A program made the position numbers and the translations under genes. The notes beneath the pieces are model-generated. The model saw nothing but the letters and a program-made list of their open reading frames with translations, had not been told where the DNA came from and made no database searches. From Aquitalea denitrificans (lineage in GTDB: Bacteria > Pseudomonadota > Gammaproteobacteria > Burkholderiales > Chromobacteriaceae), in assembly GCF_009856625.1 (NCBI RefSeq), contig NZ_CP047241.1, positions 1,302,001 through 1,366,000 on the forward strand: a DNA stretch of 64,000 nt, given 5' to 3'. This document shows positions 34,189 to 42,409 of this stretch, in pieces (position 1 is the first letter of the stretch; the number at the start of each line of letters is the position of its first letter).

Positions 34189-34977
34189 ATGTCACGTATT
34201 GCTGCATGTTTTGCCGCCCTGCAGGGCAAGAAGGCGCTGATTCCCTTCATTACCGCCGGTGACCCGCATCCGTCCCGCACCGTCGAGCTGATGCACGGCC
34301 TGGTGGATGGCGGTGCCGACATCATCGAGCTGGGCGTGCCGTTTTCCGATCCGATGGCCGACGGTCCGGTGATCCAGCGCGCATCGGAACGCGCACTGGT
34401 GCACAAGGTGGGTCTGCGCGATGTGCTGGCCATGGTGGCCGAGTTCCGCAAGAGCAATACCACCACCCCCGTAGTGCTGATGGGTTATCTGAACCCGGTG
34501 TTCGTCATGGGCTATACCGCCTTTGCCGAACAGGCTCACGCTGCCGGTGTGGATGGCGTGCTGACGGTGGACTGCCCGCCGGAAGAAGCGGCCGATCTGT
34601 CCGCCGCGCTGATCGCTGCCGATCTGGACCCGGTATTCCTGATTGCCCCTACCACGCCTGAGGCGCGGGTGCGCGAAATCGCCCGTCACGCACGTGGTTA
34701 TGTCTATTATGTGTCGCTCAAAGGCGTCACTGGTGCAGGAAATCTGGACATTGACGATGTAGCGCGTAAAATTGCCGCCCTTAGAGCACATATTCAGGTT
34801 CCTATCGGCGTTGGCTTCGGCATTCGCGATGCCGCTACTGCCAAGGCCATCTCCGTGACAGCCGATGCGGTGGTGGTAGGGAGCCGTCTGGTGCAGGAAA
34901 TTGAGGCGGCTACAGAACAAACTGCCAAAGAGCGGTTGACCGGTCTGGTAGCGGAGTTGAAAGCTGCCATTCTTTAA
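34189..34977 (+). CDS. trpA: Tryptophan synthase alpha chain
   Basis: A 262-aa TIM-barrel enzyme cleaving indole-3-glycerol phosphate. The catalytic Glu is in GADIIELGVPFSDPMADGPVIQRA (about residue 48) and the catalytic Asp in GVLTVDCPPEEA. The phosphate site is GVGFGIRDAATAKAIS. Start MSRIAACFAALQGKKALIPFITAGDP is typical. It ends the trpFBA unit; anthranilate synthase, trpD and trpC are not in the window, as in many betaproteobacteria that split the trp genes. Confidence 0.96.
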   Translation: MSRIAACFAALQGKKALIPFITAGDPHPSRTVELMHGLVDGGADIIELGVPFSDPMADGPVIQRASERALVHKVGLRDVLAMVAEFRKSNTTTPVVLMGYLNPVFVMGYTAFAEQAHAAGVDGVLTVDCPPEEAADLSAALIAADLDPVFLIAPTTPEARVREIARHARGYVYYVSLKGVTGAGNLDIDDVARKIAALRAHIQVPIGVGFGIRDAATAKAISVTADAVVVGSRLVQEIEAATEQTAKERLTGLVAELKAAIL

Positions 34978-34986
34978 GGAACACGC

Positions 34987-35011
34987 AAACGGGGTGGCAA
35001 CAGCCCGTTTT
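34987..35011 (+). terminator. Possible weak terminator after trpA
   Basis: A 7-bp stem AAACGGG / CCCGTTT with a 10-nt loop and only four T in total. It may attenuate rather than end trp transcription before accD. Confidence 0.4.
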
Positions 35012-35015
35012 ACTG

Positions 35016-35042
35016 ACAACCAGGCCTGTTCGGCCTGGTTGT
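35016..35042 (+). promoter_or_regulatory. Stem-loop immediately before accD
   Basis: An 11-bp stem ACAACCAGGCC / GGCCTGGTTGT with a 5-nt loop, ending 7 nt before the AAGGAG of accD. There is no T-run, so it is more likely a leader structure affecting translation than a terminator. In E. coli, AccD protein binds carboxylase mRNAs; a link here is speculation. Confidence 0.5.
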
Positions 35043-35060
35043 GTTGAGCAAGGAGTCAGC

Positions 35061-35930
35061 ATGAGCTGGTTGAACAAGCTCCTGCCGCCGAAGATCAAGC
35101 GCGATTCCCGCGCTGACAAGCCTTCAGCGGTACCGGAGGGGCTGTGGAGCAAGTGCCCGGCATGTGAAGCCGTACTGTATTACACCGACCTGGAGAGCAA
35201 TCTGCAGGTTTGTCCGAAATGTAATCATCACCATCCGCTGAATGCCCGTCAGCGGCTGGATATGTTTCTGGATGACGAAGGCCGTCGCGAGATCGGTAGC
35301 GAGATCAAGCCGGTAGATATTCTCAAGTTCAAGGATGGCAAGCGCTATCCCGATCGCCTGGCAGCGGCGCAAAGCAGCACCGGCGAAGACGATGCGCTGG
35401 TGGTGATGCAAGGCAGCATCCACTCCATGCCTGCCGTAGTGGCAGCCTTTGAATTCCGTTTCATCGGCGGTTCCATGGGCTCGGTGGTGGGTGAGCGTTT
35501 CGTGCGTGGCGTACAAGCCGCCATCGAAGCCAAGGCACCGTTCATCTGCGTGGCGGCGTCCGGTGGTGCGCGCATGCAGGAAGGCCTGAACTCGCTGATG
35601 CAGATGGCCAAGACCAGTGCTGCGCTGCAATTGCTGACCGATCACCAGCTGCCTTTCATTTCGGTACTGACCGATCCGACCATGGGCGGTGTTTCTGCTT
35701 CCTTCGCCTTCCTGGGGGATGTAGTGATTGGCGAGCCGGGCGCACTGATCGGCTTTGCCGGCCCGCGCGTGATCGAACAGACCGTACGGGAAACCCTGCC
35801 GGAAGGCTTCCAGCGTTCCGAATTCCTGCTGGAAAAGGGTGCCATCGACATGATCGTTGATCGCCGCGAACTCAAGCGCAAGGTTGCCGAGCTGGTAGCC
35901 ATGCTGCAAAGACAGCCAGCCGTCGCCTGA
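35061..35930 (+). CDS. accD: Acetyl-CoA carboxylase carboxyltransferase beta subunit
   Basis: A 289-aa subunit of the carboxyltransferase that makes malonyl-CoA for fatty-acid synthesis, acting with AccA. The N-terminal zinc ribbon is intact: LWSKCPACEAVLYYTDL and VCPKCNHHHPL. The crotonase-like core includes ASGGARMQEGLNSLMQMAKTSAAL and ISVLTDPTMGGVSASFAFLGD. AAGGAG precedes the ATG. The usual follower in many relatives is folC; here a strong terminator and an FAD-linked oxidase follow. Confidence 0.96.
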   Translation: MSWLNKLLPPKIKRDSRADKPSAVPEGLWSKCPACEAVLYYTDLESNLQVCPKCNHHHPLNARQRLDMFLDDEGRREIGSEIKPVDILKFKDGKRYPDRLAAAQSSTGEDDALVVMQGSIHSMPAVVAAFEFRFIGGSMGSVVGERFVRGVQAAIEAKAPFICVAASGGARMQEGLNSLMQMAKTSAALQLLTDHQLPFISVLTDPTMGGVSASFAFLGDVVIGEPGALIGFAGPRVIEQTVRETLPEGFQRSEFLLEKGAIDMIVDRRELKRKVAELVAMLQRQPAVA

Positions 35931-35950
35931 ACGACTGCGCTCCAGGATCA

Positions 35951-35978
35951 AGCCGCTTCCACCGGAAGCGGCTTTTTT
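35951..35978 (+). terminator. Rho-independent terminator after accD
   Basis: A perfect 10-bp stem AGCCGCTTCC / GGAAGCGGCT with loop ACC and a run of six T. Confidence 0.9.
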
Positions 35979-36040
35979 CATGGCAGACGACTGTGCTAGG
36001 CTGGCGGTCTGCCGAATTTCTTGTCTACCGAAAGCGCCCC

Positions 36041-37432
36041 GTGCTTACCGCCTCCCAGTTGACCAGCCTGCAAGCCATTCTGCCTGTCGACCGCATCCAT
36101 CTTGATGCCAACATGTGCAAACGCTATGGCCAGGACTGGACGCGCTACACCACGCCACAGGCAGCGGCCATCGTGTTTCCCGTCAGTATTGAAGAAGTGC
36201 AGGCGCTGGTGCGCTGGGCCAATGTGGCCGGTGTGGGCATTGTGCCTTCTGGTGGCCGTACCGGCCTGTCTGGCGGTGCTGTTGCCGCGCAGGGCGAGGT
36301 AGTGGTGTCGCTGGAGCGCATGAACCGGATTGACGGTTTTGATCCGCTGGCGCGCACCGTACGCTGCCAGGCCGGGGTGATCACCGCCGCGCTGCAGCAG
36401 TTTGCCACCGACAACGGTCTTTACTACCCGGTGGACTTTGCCTCCAGTGGCTCCAGCCAGATCGGCGGCAATATCGCCACCAATGCAGGCGGTATCCGGG
36501 TGGTGCGCTACGGCATGACGCGGGAGTGGGTGGCCGGCCTCACGGTGGTGACTGGTAGCGGCGAAGTGCTGGAGTGCAATCTGGGCCTGGCCAAGAACAA
36601 TACCGGCTACGACTTCCGTCACCTGTTCATCGGCTCGGAAGGCACGCTGGGGCTGGTGGTAGAAGCCACCATGCGCCTGACCGATCCGCCGCCGGCCACC
36701 ACGGTGCTATTGCTGGCCTTGCCCAGGCTGGAAGACATCATGGCGGTGTTTCACGCCTTTCGCAGCGCGCTCACGCTGCAGGCCTTCGAATTCTTTTCCG
36801 ATCTGGCACTGACCCATGTGCTGGCGGCTGAGCATGCAACAGCGCCGCTGGCAGAGCGGCAGCCTTTCTATGTGCTGCTGGAGCTGGAAGCCCCGACACC
36901 GGATGCCGAAGAGCAGGCCCTGCAGCAGTTTTCCCGCTGTATGGAGCAGGGCTGGGTGGTCGACGGGGTGATGGCACAGTCACAGCAGCAGGCCAAGGCG
37001 CTGTGGTGCTTGCGTGAGGGCATCAGCGCTGCCATTACGCCGTTTACCCCGTACAAGAATGATATTTCCGTGCTGGTTAGCCAGCTACCGGCGTTTGTTG
37101 CCCGGCTACAAGCCTTGTTGACGCGGGACTATCCGGATTTCGAGGTGTTGTGGTACGGCCATATCGGCGATGGCAATCTGCATATCAATGTACTGAAGCC
37201 GCTCGATTGGGCGCTGGCTGACTTCCGGCATGCTTGCGAGCAGGTAAACACCCAGGTATTTGCGCTGGTGGCGGAGTTTGTCGGCAGCATGTCGGCCGAG
37301 CATGGCGTGGGCTTACTGAAGCGTGACTATCTGGCGGTGACGCGCTCGGCAGCAGATATTGCACTGATGCGTGGAGTGAAAGCAGTGTTTGATCCAAATG
37401 GCATTATGAATCCGGGAAAACTGCTGGCTTGA
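36041..37432 (+). CDS. FAD-binding oxidoreductase (GlcD/D-2-hydroxyacid dehydrogenase type)
   Basis: A 463-aa flavoprotein of the VAO/PCMH family, likely a D-2-hydroxyacid (glycolate, D-lactate or D-2-hydroxyglutarate) dehydrogenase. The FAD-binding PCMH domain (about 35-215) has IVPSGGRTGLSGGAV and SGSSQIGGNIATNAGGIRVVRYG. The C-terminal FAD-linked oxidase domain has the metal/substrate segment WYGHIGDGNLHINVL and AEHGVGLLKRDYL. The start is uncertain: GTG 36041 gives the usual short N-terminus, while an in-frame start at 35993 is longer; neither has a clear ribosome site. It has no iron-sulfur partner gene (GlcF) nearby. Confidence 0.87.
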   Translation: MLTASQLTSLQAILPVDRIHLDANMCKRYGQDWTRYTTPQAAAIVFPVSIEEVQALVRWANVAGVGIVPSGGRTGLSGGAVAAQGEVVVSLERMNRIDGFDPLARTVRCQAGVITAALQQFATDNGLYYPVDFASSGSSQIGGNIATNAGGIRVVRYGMTREWVAGLTVVTGSGEVLECNLGLAKNNTGYDFRHLFIGSEGTLGLVVEATMRLTDPPPATTVLLLALPRLEDIMAVFHAFRSALTLQAFEFFSDLALTHVLAAEHATAPLAERQPFYVLLELEAPTPDAEEQALQQFSRCMEQGWVVDGVMAQSQQQAKALWCLREGISAAITPFTPYKNDISVLVSQLPAFVARLQALLTRDYPDFEVLWYGHIGDGNLHINVLKPLDWALADFRHACEQVNTQVFALVAEFVGSMSAEHGVGLLKRDYLAVTRSAADIALMRGVKAVFDPNGIMNPGKLLA

Positions 37433-37693
37433 TCACTGTACGGCAGCGTGGTGAACCGTGGCTGGTAAGTGGGTATCCATATGGTATTTTTATTCAGAAT
37501 ATGGACAATTGCCTGTCAATGAAAAATATAAATAATCAAATAAAAACAACAACTTGTAGTTATTTGTTGATTTGCCGTATTAGCGTGCTGAGGATAAGAG
37601 CGAATAGCTGACCATTTTGCCCGGTTCTGCCTTTTTTCTAGGCAGTGACAGCAAGTGGCTCACGGCAAAAGACTTTTTTTATTTGTTCAATAC

Positions 37694-37729
37694 TTATCCA
37701 CAGAGTTATCCGCTGATTGCTGTGGATAA
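37694..37729. other. Cluster of DnaA boxes
   Basis: Two perfect consensus DnaA boxes TTATCCACA occur in inverted orientation at 37694-37702 (plus) and 37721-37729 (minus). A degenerate box, TTATCCGCT, lies between them at 37706-37714. The cluster sits beside an AT-rich segment with a T-rich run just upstream. DnaA binding is predicted from consensus only. There is no dnaA, dnaN or parAB gene in the window. Confidence 0.65.
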
Positions 37730-37742
37730 TTGCAGCCAGCTG

Positions 37743-37780
37743 CAAGGACCATGTCATGGCAGCCATGGCCACAGTCCTTG
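37743..37780. repeat. Inverted repeat downstream of yheS
   Basis: The 7-bp arms CAAGGAC / GTCCTTG enclose 24 nt that contain a second palindrome, ATGG-CAG-CCAT. It lies 14 nt beyond the yheS stop and could be a weak, T-less terminator for that minus-strand gene or a protein-binding site next to the DnaA boxes. Confidence 0.5.
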
Positions 37781-37793
37781 TTGTTAGCCGGTT

Positions 37794-39710
37794 TCAGCTT
37801 TCCTGTGCGCTGTTGTTTTCCAGTATTTCCAGCTCTTCTTGCAGTAACATCCAGTCCTCTTCCACTTGTGCCAGCTCGCTGCTGACCACGCCCAGGCGTT
37901 TGACTGCCTCGGCCAGCTTGCCCTTGTTGGCATCGGAGTAGGCTTCTTCACCGGACATGAAGGCATCCAGCTGGTTTTTCTCGCTACTCAGCTGTTCCAG
38001 CTGCTTTTCCAGCTTGGTGAGCTTGCTTAGCAGCGGTTTTTTCAGCTGGGCCCGTTTCTGGCGGGCTTCGGCTTCCTGGCGCTTTTGTTCCTTGCGGTTG
38101 ACCGACTGGGCGTCACTGCTGGAGGGCTTGTTGCCCTCGGCAAGCTGGGACAGCCGCCACTGACGGTAGTCTTCCAGATCGCCATCAAATGGCTTGACCG
38201 TGCCGTCGCTCACCAGCCAGAACAGATCGGTAGTGGACTCCAGCAAGCTGCGGTCGTGCGATACCACAATCAGCGCGCCGGAGAAGTCCTGCAAGGCCAG
38301 CGTCAGTGCGTGGCGCATTTCCAGATCCAGGTGGTTGGTGGGTTCGTCCAGCAACAGCAGATTGGGCTTTTGCCAGACGATCATCGCCAGCGCCAGACGG
38401 GCTTTTTCGCCACCGGACATCGGGCCGACCAGATCGGTGGCACTGTCGCCACGGAAGTTGAAACCGCCCAGAAAGCTGCGTAGTTCCAGCTCGCGCACCG
38501 TCGGGGCCAGCCGCTGCATGTGCTGCAATGGCGATTCGTCTTCGCGCAGGGTTTCCAGCTGATGCTGGGCGAAATAGCCAATCTTCAGCGTGTGCGCCTT
38601 GATCACCTCACCGGCCTGCTGCGGCAGGTCGCCCGCCAGCAGTTTCACCAGCGTGGATTTACCGGCACCGTTCACCCCCAAGAGGCCGATGCGGCTGCCG
38701 GCTTCCACTGACAGCGACAGCCCGCGCAGTATGGTGCTGCTGCCATAGCCGATATCCACCTTGTCCAGCCGCAGCAGCGGGTTGGGCAGGTTGTCCGGGC
38801 TGTCGAAATGGAAATCAAACGGCGAGGCAATATGGGCCGGGGCAATGCGCTCCAGCTTTTCCAGCGCCTTTACCCGGCTCTGTGCCTGTCTTGCCTTGCT
38901 GGCCTTGGCCTTGAAGCGGGTGATGAAAGACTCCAGATGGGCGATCTGGCGTTGTTGCTTGTCGAACTCGCCCTGCTGGCGCGCCAGCTTCTCCGCCCGC
39001 ATGGTTTCAAACTGGCTGTAATTGCCGGTGTAGAGCGTGAGGGTCTGGTTGGCCACTTCGGCAATATGGCTGCAGATGCTGTCCAGGAAGTCGCGGTCGT
39101 GCGAGATGATCAGCAAGGTGCCCGGATAGCTTTGCAGCCAGTCTTCCAGCCACAGCACGGTTTCCAGGTCCAGGTGGTTGGTGGGCTCGTCCAGCAGTAG
39201 CAGGTCGGAGCGGCACATCAGCGCCTGTGCCAGGTTCAGCCGCATGCGCCAGCCGCCGGAGAAACTCTTCACCGGGTTGCGGTGCGCTTCCACGGCAAAG
39301 CCCAGGCCGGTCAGCAGTTTGGCAGCGCGGGCCGGGGCGGAATAGGCTTCAATGCGTGCCAGTTCGCCATGCAGATGACCAATGGCACTGCCGTCATCAC
39401 GCGCCTCGGCGGCGGCCAGTTCGGCTTCCAGCTGGCGCAATTCCTGATCGCCATCCAGCACATAGTCGATGGCGGCGGTGTCCAGTGCCGGGGTTTCCTG
39501 CGCCACATGTGCCATCACCCATTGCTTGGGAATGTCGGCATCGCCGGCATCGGCGTGCAATTCACCCTTGAGCAGGGCAAACAGGCTGGACTTGCCCACG
39601 CCGTTGGCACCGACCAGGCCGGTTTTATACCCCGGGTTGAGGGTGAGGCTGGCGTCGATCAGCAAGTCTTTCAGCCCGCGACGCAGGCTGAGGTTTTTCA
39701 ATTGGATCAT
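37794..39710 (-). CDS. yheS: ABC-F ATPase, YheS type
   Basis: A 638-aa ABC-F protein with two ABC ATPase domains and no membrane segment; such proteins act on ribosomes. The N-terminus follows E. coli YheS closely (INPGYKTGLVG-type Walker A: GLVGANGVGKSSL, and AQETPALDTAAIDYVLDGD). Domain 1 signature is KSFSGGWRMRLNLAQAL with Walker B LLLLDEPTNHLD; domain 2 has LLGVNGAGKSTL, MSGGEKARLALAMI and a second LLLLDEPTNHLD. A charged coiled-coil tail (about 530-630) ends the protein. tsaD lies 42 nt upstream on the same strand. Confidence 0.92.
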   Translation of the reverse strand: MIQLKNLSLRRGLKDLLIDASLTLNPGYKTGLVGANGVGKSSLFALLKGELHADAGDADIPKQWVMAHVAQETPALDTAAIDYVLDGDQELRQLEAELAAAEARDDGSAIGHLHGELARIEAYSAPARAAKLLTGLGFAVEAHRNPVKSFSGGWRMRLNLAQALMCRSDLLLLDEPTNHLDLETVLWLEDWLQSYPGTLLIISHDRDFLDSICSHIAEVANQTLTLYTGNYSQFETMRAEKLARQQGEFDKQQRQIAHLESFITRFKAKASKARQAQSRVKALEKLERIAPAHIASPFDFHFDSPDNLPNPLLRLDKVDIGYGSSTILRGLSLSVEAGSRIGLLGVNGAGKSTLVKLLAGDLPQQAGEVIKAHTLKIGYFAQHQLETLREDESPLQHMQRLAPTVRELELRSFLGGFNFRGDSATDLVGPMSGGEKARLALAMIVWQKPNLLLLDEPTNHLDLEMRHALTLALQDFSGALIVVSHDRSLLESTTDLFWLVSDGTVKPFDGDLEDYRQWRLSQLAEGNKPSSSDAQSVNRKEQKRQEAEARQKRAQLKKPLLSKLTKLEKQLEQLSSEKNQLDAFMSGEEAYSDANKGKLAEAVKRLGVVSSELAQVEEDWMLLQEELEILENNSAQES

Positions 39711-39752
39711 GTCGGGTTTCTGCTCGGCACAGCAGGCTGCACCGATGGGAGA

Positions 39753-40778
39753 TTAGGCTGCGGGGAGGGTGGACAGATCCCAGCGCGGTTTGATGGAGTA
39801 GCTGCCCGGTGCGGTGGCGTGTTTCAGGCGCATGGCACCGGCAAAGGCAATCATGGCACCATTGTCGGTGCACAGCGCCAGCGGCGGGTAGTACACCTCC
39901 AGCTTGCGACGGCTGGCGGCCTGATCCAGCGCGGCACGCAGCTGTTTGTTGGCACCGACACCGCCGGCTACCACCAGCTTTTTCATGCCGGTCTGTTTCA
40001 GCGCCTTGAGCGATTTGCTGACCAGCACCTCGACAATGGCTTCCTGGAAGGCGCGGCAAATGTCCTTGCGGGTTTGCTCGTCAATCTGGCCGTGTTCGGC
40101 TTCCACTTGCTTGCTCAGGGTGAGCACGGCGGTTTTCAGGCCGGAGAAGCTCATGTCCAGATTGTCACTGTGCAGCATGGGGCGCGGCAGGTTGAAGCGT
40201 GTCGGGTCGCCTTCTTCTGCCAGGCGTGACAGCAGCGGGCCGCCGGGGTAGGGCAGGCCCAGCAGCTTTGCCGTCTTGTCAAAGGCTTCGCCGGCGGCGT
40301 CGTCCAGCGTTTCGCCCAGCACTTCATACTGGCCGATGCCATGCACTGCCATCAGCTGGGTGTGGCCGCCGGAAACCAGCAAGGCAATGAAGGGAAAGTC
40401 CGGGCGCGGGTCGGCCAGCAGCGGCGACAGCAAATGGCCCTCCAGATGATGTACGCCGATCACCGGAATGTTCAGGCCGAAGGCCAGCGCATTGGCCACA
40501 CTTGCCCCCACCATCAGCGCACCGCCAAGGCCGGGGCCCTGGGTGTAGGCAATGGCATCCACATCGGCCAGGGTTTTGCCGGCGTCGGCCAGGCAGGCTT
40601 CGGTGAGTGGGATGACGCGGCGGATATGGTCGCGGCTGGCCAGTTCGGGCACCACGCCACCGTATTCGGCGTGCATGGCCATTTGCGTATGCAGTTGGTG
40701 GGCAATCAGGCCCGCCGTGAGGTCGTACAGTGCAACGCCGGTTTCGTCGCACGATGATTCGATTCCAAGTACCAGCAT
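39753..40778 (-). CDS. tsaD: tRNA threonylcarbamoyladenosine synthase TsaD
   Basis: A 341-aa Kae1/TsaD protein transferring the threonylcarbamoyl group to A37 of tRNA, with TsaB and TsaE elsewhere. It starts MLVLGIESSCDETGVALYD. The iron-binding histidines are in MHAEYGGVVPELASRDHIRR; the C-terminal metal Asp follows in PLALCTDNGAMIAFAG. A VSGGHTQLM segment is also conserved. I chose ATG 40778 over the upstream in-frame ATG at 40835 because it gives the canonical N-terminus. Essential gene. Confidence 0.95.
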   Translation of the reverse strand: MLVLGIESSCDETGVALYDLTAGLIAHQLHTQMAMHAEYGGVVPELASRDHIRRVIPLTEACLADAGKTLADVDAIAYTQGPGLGGALMVGASVANALAFGLNIPVIGVHHLEGHLLSPLLADPRPDFPFIALLVSGGHTQLMAVHGIGQYEVLGETLDDAAGEAFDKTAKLLGLPYPGGPLLSRLAEEGDPTRFNLPRPMLHSDNLDMSFSGLKTAVLTLSKQVEAEHGQIDEQTRKDICRAFQEAIVEVLVSKSLKALKQTGMKKLVVAGGVGANKQLRAALDQAASRRKLEVYYPPLALCTDNGAMIAFAGAMRLKHATAPGSYSIKPRWDLSTLPAA

Positions 40779-40900
40779 GATGGCTTTATAACAGGGCAAT
40801 CTTTCCATTTTACCGGCTAATCTTTGTCTGCCCAAATCGGGAATGATAGTCTGTGGCGATCTGGCGCATCAGCGCGCAACAATACATGAAGGGACAGGCA

Positions 40901-41317
40901 GTGAAAGCAAGGCTGAAATGGGTGGATGGCGTGTGTTTCATGGGTGAGAGCGGCAGCGGTCACGCGGTGGTGATGGATGGAGCGCCGGAAGGCGGTGGTC
41001 GCAATCTGGGCCCTCGGCCGATGGAGTTGCTGCTGCTGGGCACTGCCGGCTGTACCAGTTATGACGTGATTTCCATCCTGAAAAAGTCGCGCCAGCAAGT
41101 GACGGACTGCTGGGTGGAAATGGAAGCCGAACGCGCAGATACCGAACCCAAGGTGTTCACCAAGATTCATTTCCATTTTGTGGTGACTGGCCGCGAACTG
41201 AAGCCGGAAGTGGTGGAGCGCGCCATCAAGCTGTCGGCGGAAAAATATTGCTCGGCTTCCATCATGTTGGGCAAGACTGCCGATATTACTCACGATTTCG
41301 AGGTGCGCGCAGACTGA
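40901..41317 (+). CDS. OsmC-family protein, YhfA type
   Basis: A 138-aa OsmC/Ohr-fold protein most like E. coli YhfA, a putative peroxide-reducing or redox protein. The two conserved cysteines are in GTAGCTSYDVISIL and SAEKYCSASIMLGKTADITH. GTG 40901 is preferred: AAGGGA lies upstream at good spacing and the resulting VKARLKWVDGVCFMGESGSGH aligns with the YhfA N-terminus. In-frame ATGs at 40853 and 40886 give extra residues. It is divergent from tsaD, and a terminator follows. Confidence 0.87.
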   Translation: MKARLKWVDGVCFMGESGSGHAVVMDGAPEGGGRNLGPRPMELLLLGTAGCTSYDVISILKKSRQQVTDCWVEMEAERADTEPKVFTKIHFHFVVTGRELKPEVVERAIKLSAEKYCSASIMLGKTADITHDFEVRAD

Positions 41318-41359
41318 GCCAGCGCCAGGGCGTGCAGTGTGCCCTTTGTTATTAGATAA

Positions 41360-41397
41360 GGCCGCCGATGCCATCAGGTGTCGGCGGCCTTGTTTTT
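41360..41397 (+). terminator. Rho-independent terminator before flg cluster
   Basis: A 9-bp stem GGCCGCCGA / TCGGCGGCC with a 12-nt loop, followed by TTGTTTTTG. It closes the YhfA-type gene. Confidence 0.78.
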
Positions 41398-41525
41398 GCC
41401 GGTGGCGGCAGCCGGTAATGAGCGGCGGCAAAACTTGCCGCTCTGTGCAGCCCAGTCTGGTGATGGATGGGGTGTTGCATGTGTTTCAGTCAATAAAATC
41501 AGGCATCTACGGGTTTTTCCATTTC

Positions 41526-41541
41526 TGGCATGATTCCTGCT
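41526..41541 (+). promoter_or_regulatory. Sigma54 promoter for flgB
   Basis: TGGCATGATTCCTGCT fits the -24/-12 consensus (TGGCAC-N5-TTGCW) with GG and GC exactly 10 nt apart. It lies 32 nt before the flgB ATG, giving a leader of about 20 nt with the ribosome site GGGAGAAA. Sigma54 control of early flagellar genes is established in Pseudomonas and Vibrio. Confidence 0.75.
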
Positions 41542-41573
41542 ATAGATCGGGACGCATCCAGGGAGAAACGGTC

Positions 41574-41981
41574 ATGTTGGACAAGATTGGCAAGGAATTC
41601 GATTTTCAGCAGCGAGCGCTGAATCTGCGCGCTTACCGCCAGGAAGTCATTGCCAGCAATATCGCCAACGCCGATACCCCCAATTACAAGGCTGTGGATT
41701 TCGATTTCAAGCAGGCATTGCAGTCGGCACAGGGTGGTCAGAGCAAGCTGGCGATGAATGTGACCGATGCCCGTCATTTGCCGGGCGATGCTGCTGGTGC
41801 TGCCGGCAAGCCCTCGGTGCAGTATCGCAATGCCGTGCAGCAGAGCCTGGACGGTAACACGGTGGACATGGATGTGGAGCGTGCGGCCTTTGCCGATAAC
41901 GCGCTGCAGTACCAGTCCACGCTCACTTTCCTGAGCAAGCGTATTTCCAGCCTGAACAGCGCCATTACCGGAGGTCAGTAA
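41574..41981 (+). CDS. flgB: Flagellar basal-body rod protein FlgB
   Basis: A 135-aa proximal rod protein, exported by the flagellar type III apparatus. The rod/hook N-terminal motif is ALNLRAYRQEVIASNIANADTPNYKAVDFDF (about residues 15-45) and the C-terminal helix is FADNALQYQSTLTFLSKRISSLNSAI. The length is typical (about 130-140). GGGAGAAA precedes ATG 41574. First gene of a co-oriented flgBCDEFGHIJKL run; flgA, flgM and flgN are not adjacent. Confidence 0.95.
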   Translation: MLDKIGKEFDFQQRALNLRAYRQEVIASNIANADTPNYKAVDFDFKQALQSAQGGQSKLAMNVTDARHLPGDAAGAAGKPSVQYRNAVQQSLDGNTVDMDVERAAFADNALQYQSTLTFLSKRISSLNSAITGGQ

Positions 41982-41983
41982 GC

Positions 41984-42394
41984 ATGTCGCTAGCCAATAT
42001 CTTTGCCATTTCCGGTTCTGCGCTGACGGCACAATCCATGAGGCTTAACGTAGTGGCCAGCAATATTGCCAATGCGGAAAGCGCCACCAGCTCCACGGGT
42101 CAGCCCTACAAGGGGCGCCATGTGGTATTTACCGCATTGCCGGTGAATGCATCGCAGCCGCAGGTGGCTGGCGTGCGGGTGACTTCCATCGTGGAAGACC
42201 AGACGCCGCCGCGTCTGAAGTATGACCCCAGTAATCCTCTGGCGGACGAGAAGGGCTATGTGAACATGCCCAATGTCAATCCGGTCGAGGAAATGTCAGA
42301 CATGATTTCCGCATCGCGCTCATATCAGACCAATGTGGAAATGATGAATACCGCCAAGAGCCTGCTGCAGAAGACCCTGCAGCTGGGCCAGTGA
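41984..42394 (+). CDS. flgC: Flagellar basal-body rod protein FlgC
   Basis: A 136-aa proximal rod protein. The N-terminal motif is IFAISGSALTAQSMRLNVVASNIANAESATSSTG and the C-terminal signature is NVNPVEEMSDMISASRSYQTNVEMMNTAKSLLQKTLQLG. It begins 2 nt after flgB, with GGAGGT in the flgB end as its ribosome site. Length matches E. coli FlgC (134). Confidence 0.96.
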   Translation: MSLANIFAISGSALTAQSMRLNVVASNIANAESATSSTGQPYKGRHVVFTALPVNASQPQVAGVRVTSIVEDQTPPRLKYDPSNPLADEKGYVNMPNVNPVEEMSDMISASRSYQTNVEMMNTAKSLLQKTLQLGQ

Positions 42395-42409
42395 TGAAAG
42401 GCCAGTGCC

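Larger units (their letters stand above)
37433..37793. other. Convergent AT-rich intergenic region
   Basis: This 361-nt gap lies between two convergent genes, so it should hold terminators rather than promoters. Positions 37480-37580 are very AT-rich and include inverted repeats TCCATAT/ATATGGA (37476-37505) and CAACAA/TTGTTG (37547-37569). A DnaA-box cluster follows at 37694-37729 and another inverted repeat at 37743-37780. No convincing ORF is seen and no classic terminator is recognisable. Confidence 0.6.
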
